Assembly: GCA_016342285.1 (NCBI GenBank)
Contig: JAEINQ010000057.1
Coordinates: 1 to 46,409 of the forward strand
Origin: Desulfobacterales bacterium
GTDB lineage: Bacteria > Desulfobacterota > Desulfobacteria > Desulfobacterales > JAEINQ01
DNA length: 46,409 nucleotides
Reading direction: 5' to 3'
The position numbers were made by a program, and so were the translations under genes. Below, in pieces: positions 41,912-46,409 of this stretch (positions within the stretch are counted from its first letter, which is position 1; every line of letters starts with the position of its first letter). The notes beneath the pieces were generated by a model, which had not been told where the DNA came from, made no database searches, and saw only the letters and a program-made list of their open reading frames with translations.

Positions 41912-42081
41912 ATATCTTAGCTTAAAAAACCGGAGCGAAGCGACTCCACAACTCTTGTCCGCCTTTCCTTTGGCGGATTAGGCATTTCACACTTTAGTGC
42001 ATTTTAGGCATTGCACAACAAAGGAAAATGAAACGGCATAGCCAATTGACTCTGACCACGCCAAAAGAACGTGGATTCCCA
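41912..42081. repeat. Composite repeat, second copy (family B at its end)
   Basis: TATTCTGCCATATCTTAGCTT, GGAGCGAAGCGACTCCACAA and later GGCATAGCCAATTGACTCTG with CCACGCC...CGTGGATTCC. Block order is as at 32467-32586, with extra sequence (about 41955-42030) between the second and third blocks. Confidence 0.7.
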
Positions 42082-42106
42082 CAACGCATTGAACCCTTGA
42101 TAACAA

Positions 42107-43033
42107 TCACCCCAGCGGTTCCCCGAATACGTAGATGCCCCTTTGGGTGGAATTTCCCGTATAGGCCGATATTTGGGACAGATCCACTCCCCATTGAATC
42201 GACGCCCCCTGCTGGAACCGAAGCCCGCTGCCCATGATAAACCCCAAACCCTTTGACCAGTCGGGATCATGATCGAACGAAAAGCCGCCGCAGGCCGCCA
42301 GGCCCAGTTCCCTGGAAAAGGGCAGGATGACAATCTGCATGAGCCCTTTTTTAATCCTCGAAGATAATAATTCTTCCTGGAACAGGGTAAGAAAGGATTT
42401 GCCCACCCGGGGCTCGGGGTTGATCAAAAAAATGGTGTCGACGGATAGAAGCGGCAGGCAGCGCAGCAGGTCCGCTTCAGCCCGTAAAATGACGAGGTTG
42501 GCAGGCGGTTCCACCTGGGCCGGCAGCAGACGCTCACGCCATACCCGGGCAATCTTCCCATAGCTGGAGCCTTGGGATGGATCATGGGACCAGTCGTAGA
42601 GATCGGTGGCGATGACCCCAATGCCCGGATTCTTCAGGGCAATCTGTCGGGCCACTTCGGCGTTGCCGCAACCGAGCTCCAGCAAGACCTGCGGCATTCG
42701 TAAAATATCCTGCAACTTATTGATATCATACGTGGTGTTTTCCCGACCAAGAAGATAGGTCAGCCGGTCAGATAAATCAGCACCCTCTGCTGGGCGTACC
42801 GGGCCGTCGGTGACCAGGGGTAGTGCAATTGAGTCCAGCAGAATCGGTATCGTTTGGGAAATGGGCAAAGACTCGCTACGAATTAGACCGCGTTCTAAGG
42901 CTTGCGGCAAATCGACTCGAACAGGCAAGGGGACAGTGATTCCAAGGCCATCTCTGCCGATTAAAGCAGCCCGAAAGGGATACCTGACCCGGCGCCAGGT
43001 TTTTTTTCCTATGGCAGAGACCCATTTTCCCAA
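42107..43033 (-). CDS. SAM-dependent methyltransferase, TrmB-like
   Basis: 308 residues from a TTG at 43033 (GGGGAG about 11 bases upstream; no better start). Residues about 105-230 form a class I methyltransferase core: VLLELGCGNAEVARQIALK (SAM loop) and GVIATDLYDWS, then SVDTIFLINPEPRVGKSFL, reminiscent of the tRNA(guanine-N7) methyltransferase arrangement. The N-terminal 100 residues (PLPVRVDLPQALERGLI) are not recognised, and the length exceeds TrmB (about 220), so the substrate is open. Confidence 0.7.
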   Translation of the reverse strand: MGKWVSAIGKKTWRRVRYPFRAALIGRDGLGITVPLPVRVDLPQALERGLIRSESLPISQTIPILLDSIALPLVTDGPVRPAEGADLSDRLTYLLGRENTTYDINKLQDILRMPQVLLELGCGNAEVARQIALKNPGIGVIATDLYDWSHDPSQGSSYGKIARVWRERLLPAQVEPPANLVILRAEADLLRCLPLLSVDTIFLINPEPRVGKSFLTLFQEELLSSRIKKGLMQIVILPFSRELGLAACGGFSFDHDPDWSKGLGFIMGSGLRFQQGASIQWGVDLSQISAYTGNSTQRGIYVFGEPLG

Positions 43034-43240
43034 TTGCGGCAGTGCTCCCCGTATGAGATTGGTTGTCAGTTATGTGTAATGAGAAACGTAGTAGCAGCTA
43101 TGGGGAATTCCGAAGCCCTCGCTCTTTGTACCAATAGACACCCAAAGGCCGTTGCTTGTCAATTGGAGTTAGCATGCTGCTTACAGGCGTTTTTAGGCAG
43201 AAATTCTCTTTCCGTGGCAACCATGCATGATGTGTCAGAT

Positions 43241-43846
43241 TTATCCAGAAATGCTGGGTCGATGCGACCGGGCCACACCGTCTCTCTCCATTTGGGCTTT
43301 TTCAGTCACCTTTCGAATAAAGTCGCTCTTGGCCCGGGTATAGGCCACACGGTCAAAGCGATGTGTCTCAGACAGCTTCTCCTTGAGTTGGCCATATCCC
43401 CGAGCGACCTCCGGATGGGAAATCAGATAGTCCCGGAAAGAAAGACGGTCCCAGTGTTCGAAGTCGGCCTCCACCATATGGATGTGATGGGTCCGGTTCC
43501 CGTTTCGGTCACGTTTGATAAACCAGGCATAAAACGGCGGGGTGTCATCCCCCCAGGTCGGCCGCCAGAAATAGTCATACCCCTGCCTTTCAAGGAGAGG
43601 CGCAATCCGTTGCCGGGTTTCATCCAGTGACCTGACCGCCACCAGCATGTCCACGATGGGTTTGGCCGAAAGACCGGGAACGGCCGTGCTGCCGAAATGT
43701 TCGATTCTCCCGATCAGCCCGGAAGGCAGGCACACGCGAAGATGGCGACGTTCATCTTCAAACGCCGTCGGCCATCGAGGATCGTAAGGGACGACGGCAA
43801 CTTTTTCCTTCACCACGCGGGCGACCTTCTCCTCCAACGTTTCCAT
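43241..43846 (-). CDS. GrpB-family (UPF0157) nucleotidyltransferase-like protein
   Basis: 201 residues with the GrpB signature RIEHFGSTAVPGLSAKPIVDMLV, preceded by VPYDPRWPTAFEDERRHL and followed by THHIHMVEADFEHWDRLSFRDYL. The GS-x9-D-x-D-like pattern places it in the nucleotidyltransferase-fold superfamily; no substrate is established. The 207 bases between its stop and the methyltransferase start hold nothing recognisable. Confidence 0.88.
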   Translation of the reverse strand: METLEEKVARVVKEKVAVVPYDPRWPTAFEDERRHLRVCLPSGLIGRIEHFGSTAVPGLSAKPIVDMLVAVRSLDETRQRIAPLLERQGYDYFWRPTWGDDTPPFYAWFIKRDRNGNRTHHIHMVEADFEHWDRLSFRDYLISHPEVARGYGQLKEKLSETHRFDRVAYTRAKSDFIRKVTEKAQMERDGVARSHRPSISG

Positions 43847-43885
43847 GGACGGACTCTTTCGAGATATGCACCGTTTATGCGGTGT

Positions 43886-44260
43886 CTAATCGTTATATTC
43901 GCAGTTGCAGCTTTTAAAGACGTTATCCTTGCCGATGTATACATGGCAGGACTTTTCATGGTTGGCGTTTTTGTACAACCGGATGGCGACGTGGGGGCTT
44001 TTATCCGCCGCCGTCGGATGGACGCCCGCCACCACCGTGGCCCCGCTGGCCCGGCCCTCCATATTTACATAGGCCTGCACGGTTTTGCACTTCATCACTG
44101 CCTGCTGGACCTGGTTTCTGGACATCTCGATGGTCTGGTGCGCTTTCCAGTTGCTGGAAAAATCAAGGTTGCCGGCCTCGACCGTCGAAGTGGCCGCAAA
44201 AACCAGACCTACCGATACAATCGCCAAAATCGAAATGAGGGAATGAACACTTGATTTCAT
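43886..44260 (-). CDS. Small secreted cysteine-containing protein
   Basis: 124 residues from ATG 44260 (AAAGGAG nine bases upstream). A classical signal peptide (MKSSVHSLISILAIVSVGLVFAATSTVEA) with cleavage likely after VEA. The mature part is about 95 residues with four cysteines (KCKTV, SCHVYIG, and CNC near the end), so disulfides or a metal site in the periplasm are possible. No family recognised. Expressed alone, with ordinary codon use. Confidence 0.75.
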   Translation of the reverse strand: MKSSVHSLISILAIVSVGLVFAATSTVEAGNLDFSSNWKAHQTIEMSRNQVQQAVMKCKTVQAYVNMEGRASGATVVAGVHPTAADKSPHVAIRLYKNANHEKSCHVYIGKDNVFKSCNCEYND

Positions 44261-44475
44261 GGGCGACGACTCCTTTAGCTTTCTGTCTTCGTTTATTTGC
44301 CCTCGCGAATGCTTGTGCAATCATTGAATCTTCAACGAGACCGATTGTCAAGGTATCTGCTATTTGGTGCCCGTCCACGAATCAGTTTTTGAGTGGATGG
44401 GCACCCTGGGCCTTTAATTCCCCGATATCCCATGATAGAGACCCGCAGCGGTTGACGCGAAATCCTGACGAATAG

Positions 44476-44841
44476 CCGATATCAACCAATTTCGATCGCA
44501 CCGGCTTTCAGCAGGACATCAACGTGGTGTTTCCCCTGGATCGCCTTTCAGAGCTGGTGGATGAGGGGGTGATCGGCAGCCTGGCCACGTTTCACTATGC
44601 TTTTATGGGGGCCACCGACCCCGGAAAGATGGAGGAGACCGCCCGCAGCCTGGCCCGGATCATGAAAAATGACGGGGTAAACGCCGTCTTGCTGGTGCCG
44701 GTCTGACCCAATTGCACGCGCGCCGTGGGCGGGCTGTCTCACTATATCGAAGATGAGGGGATCGCAACGGTTCAGATCAGCCTCATACGGGAACATACCG
44801 AAACCATCCGTCCGCCGCGGCCCGGGTCATTGACCGCTTAA
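44476..44841 (+). pseudogene. GrdB-like reductase fragment with in-frame selenocysteine TGA
   Basis: In one frame from 44476: NFDRTGFQQDINVVFPLDRL, SELVDEGVIGSLATFHYAFMG, ARIMKNDGVNAVLLVPV, then TGA (44704-44706), then PNCTRAVGGLSHYIEDEG and IATVQISLIREHTETIRPPR. This is the middle of the glycine/betaine/sarcosine-reductase selenoprotein-B family, in which the residue after LLVPV is selenocysteine and a Cys follows at +3, giving a U-x-x-C redox pair. The TGA is therefore a former Sec codon. The frame is closed upstream by TAG (44473-44475), the N-terminal part is absent, and similarity stops at about 44817, before a TAA (44839-44841). The gene is a remnant; it shows that the lineage uses or used selenocysteine. 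Confidence 0.75.
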
Positions 44842-44936
44842 AACGCATCAGCCTTGAAAGCGAGGATCGCGAAATGCGCCTGCTCGGCCAATTGTTCCTG
44901 GTGCCCCGTGCCCAGGCCCATCGGTTCAACACCTGA
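44811..44936 (+). pseudogene. Unidentified C-terminal gene remnant
   Basis: A third-frame reading (AAARVIDRLKRISLESEDRE, then MRLLGQLFLVPRAQAH) runs to a TGA at 44934-44936. It looks like the amphipathic C-terminal helix of a real protein, not noise, but has no start and follows the GrdB-like remnant at once. I cannot name the family. It was probably joined by the same deletion that cut the GrdB-like gene. Confidence 0.3.
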
Positions 44937-45002
44937 ATTGGAATTTAACATTTAAGATGCGAGCCCTCTTTTCTCACTATTAAGGTCGGACAAATCGTTA
45001 AA

Positions 45003-46229
45003 TTAAGATGCACCCCCCCTATTCACCGGGTCAGGATTTCTTAAAATTCTATTTATCAGTTCAAAAAGATCGTCTAAATGTGCTGTCAGGCTGTCACTGT
45101 GATCCAAAATTGCCCAAGGCAAGCAAATGATATGGATCGGACCAAATATGACTGATAGAAAAATATCCGATGTCAGGGAACTGTTTAGATCTCCTGCTTC
45201 CACTCCTTCCTCAAAAAGTTCAAGTAATGCCTGATCGTGTTTCAATTTGAATTTGTACAGGCTGGACTGGTAGAATCTTGGGTTGGAAACAATATCCTTG
45301 ATGTAAACTTTGGCCCATGACTGATTATTCTGCACCCACCAAAGAAAATGGTAAACACCCATTTTTAATTTTGATATCGATCGTTTGGGGGAGATTGTTT
45401 CATTGAAAGTGGTTAAAAAATCCTTCATTCGGTGATTAAAAATGCGAAACAACAATTCCTCTTTGTTTTTGAAGTAGTCATATATTGTTCCATCGGCTAC
45501 CCGGGCGGCGTGAGCGATTTCAGCGATGGTGGTTTCACCGGAGGGTTTCCTTGAAAACAGCATTTCCCCGGCCAGGAGTATCCGTTCCCTCTTGTCATTC
45601 TTTTTGGTAAAACCCACAGGAGAATCGGTTTGGCCGGCTTTAACACAGGAAAGGATCACATTGGCGATATCATCAAAATGGTCCAGCAGTTCAAATGACC
45701 GGTTAAGCATGATCCGATTTAAGACCACATAGAGAAGGATTCCAAACACCAGTCGATGAAACATATCTTTGTTGGTGTCCACCCGGAACATTCCTCTCTC
45801 AATCCCCTCATCTAGAAAATCGAGGGGTAAAAAAGATGCCTTGCGCAACAACGCATACCCTTCGGATTGATAAAACTGCGGCAATGAAATTATGTCGACC
45901 AATAGAATCTTCGTACAATTACGGTGCTGTTGGCACCACTTGAGTGTGAACCAAATAAACCGGCGTAATTTTTCTTCGGGATCTTTCAACCCCCTAAGAT
46001 GCTCGTGGAAACCACTTATAAAATCATTTCCATATGGAACGATCAGGCTCAATAATATTTCAAGCTTGTTCTCAAAATGGTTATAGATTGTGGCCTCTCC
46101 CACATGCGCGGTCTTGGCCAAATCAGAAATGGTGGTCGCATTGAACCCTTTTTCGGCGAAAATCCCAACCGCGGCTTCGATAATCTTTTCTTTCTTGTTG
46201 CTTGGTCGATTTTCCATATCATCATTCAT
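45003..46229 (-). CDS. Tandem-duplicated TetR-family repressor
   Basis: 408 residues containing two complete TetR units in one chain. Unit 1 (about 10-200): EKIIEAAVGIFAEKGFNATT, helix-turn-helix TISDLAKTAHVGEATIYNHF, then an all-helical ligand domain (CTKILLVDIISLPQFYQSEG). Unit 2 (about 212-400): ERILLAGEMLFSRKPSGETT, helix-turn-helix TIAEIAHAARVADGTIYDYF, then VYIKDIVSNPRFYQSSLYKF. The ligand domains share an order of motifs (K-x-L/I-x-D-I-x-x-x-P-x-FYQS), so this is an internal duplication. TetR proteins normally dimerise, so this could act as a covalent dimer with non-identical arms. The gene is clearly AT-richer than the rest of the window. GGAGA lies 11 bases before the ATG. Confidence 0.9.
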   Translation of the reverse strand: MNDDMENRPSNKKEKIIEAAVGIFAEKGFNATTISDLAKTAHVGEATIYNHFENKLEILLSLIVPYGNDFISGFHEHLRGLKDPEEKLRRFIWFTLKWCQQHRNCTKILLVDIISLPQFYQSEGYALLRKASFLPLDFLDEGIERGMFRVDTNKDMFHRLVFGILLYVVLNRIMLNRSFELLDHFDDIANVILSCVKAGQTDSPVGFTKKNDKRERILLAGEMLFSRKPSGETTIAEIAHAARVADGTIYDYFKNKEELLFRIFNHRMKDFLTTFNETISPKRSISKLKMGVYHFLWWVQNNQSWAKVYIKDIVSNPRFYQSSLYKFKLKHDQALLELFEEGVEAGDLNSSLTSDIFLSVIFGPIHIICLPWAILDHSDSLTAHLDDLFELINRILRNPDPVNRGGAS

Positions 46230-46271
46230 AATTAAATTTTCTCCGAATTCTTCTACATTTAACTATCCGAT

Positions 46272-46346
46272 GAACGTGTTCAATTCATTATATACACAAA
46301 TTCCTGATTATTGTAAATCCTCTCGTTTAAAGGGTATGTGTCATAC
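46272..46346. promoter_or_regulatory. Promoter region of the tandem TetR gene with palindromes
   Basis: AT-rich DNA upstream of the repressor holds GAACGTGTTC (46272-46281, perfect apart from the centre) and GTATG-TGT-CATAC (46334-46346, perfect arms). Either could be the operator of the neighbouring repressor; both lie where it would block a promoter. No further gene is visible to 46409. Confidence 0.4.
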
Positions 46347-46409
46347 ACTATAATTCTTCATCAGAGGGTGAAGGACAATTCCTGACATGAAGAGCATATA
46401 AGATCTGGG

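Overview
The window looks like a chromosome segment of a strictly anaerobic, GC-rich Desulfobacterota (deltaproteobacterial) sulfate reducer or close relative. This rests on soluble heterodisulfide-reductase (Hdr) subunits with MvhD, a bifurcating NuoE/NuoF-type module, many PAS kinases and sigma-54 activators, a SulP anion permease and a GrdB-like selenoprotein remnant. The genus cannot be fixed from sequence alone, and no rRNA, tRNA or CRISPR array was seen.

Layout. (1) 1-4,430 is an accessory strip. It holds a broken RAYT transposase, a LysE fragment, a YoeB-like toxin without antitoxin, an anonymous lysine-rich protein, a frameshifted small membrane protein and a ParD/ParE-like toxin-antitoxin pair. 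(2) 4,430-11,590, mostly minus strand, holds an Smr protein, a YkgJ Cys-cluster protein and an RseC-like protein. Beside them is a redox operon: NuoE, a DRTGG protein, NuoF with ferredoxin domains, and an RnfB fused to a GltD flavoprotein. (3) 11,850-17,820, plus strand, holds purine nucleoside phosphorylase with a clear terminator, a receiver-PAS-kinase and a PAS sigma-54 activator. A consensus sigma-54 promoter follows, driving a 63-residue four-cysteine protein and a lipoyl (GcvH-like) protein that carries two more copies of that cysteine motif. (4) 17,980-21,530, minus strand, holds archaemetzincin, an NtrC-type regulator and a kinase with an N-terminal Rossmann domain. (5) 21,860-33,480, plus strand, is the core: a sigma-54 promoter candidate with upstream dyads, a stand-alone receiver, HdrA with a GltD insert, MvhD, an FrhB/FdhB-like iron-sulfur protein, a double-length HdrA with a complete CheY-like receiver inside it, HdrC and HdrB. 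(6) 33,640-37,210 holds a kinase with two periplasmic haem-c motifs and a receiver-kinase hybrid. (7) 37,400-46,409 holds MtaD, SulP, a QueG-like protein, a methyltransferase, GrpB, a small secreted protein, a selenocysteine GrdB-like pseudogene and an AT-richer protein made of two fused TetR units.

How it may work together (inference). HdrABC, MvhD, the FrhB-like protein and two large flavin/iron-sulfur scaffolds could form a flavin-based electron-bifurcating complex. It would link NAD(P)H, ferredoxin and a disulfide acceptor such as DsrC. The NuoEF/RnfB-GltD operon could be a second NAD(P)H-ferredoxin device. Sensors of redox state (haem c, Cys-rich PAS, a Rossmann domain) surround the Hdr genes, and the receiver inside the double HdrA suggests that the enzyme itself, and not only its transcription, is a phosphorelay target.

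At least four dispersed, mostly palindromic repeat families lie between the genes, often just before start codons. The broken RAYT transposase at the left edge belongs to the enzyme class that moves such elements elsewhere.
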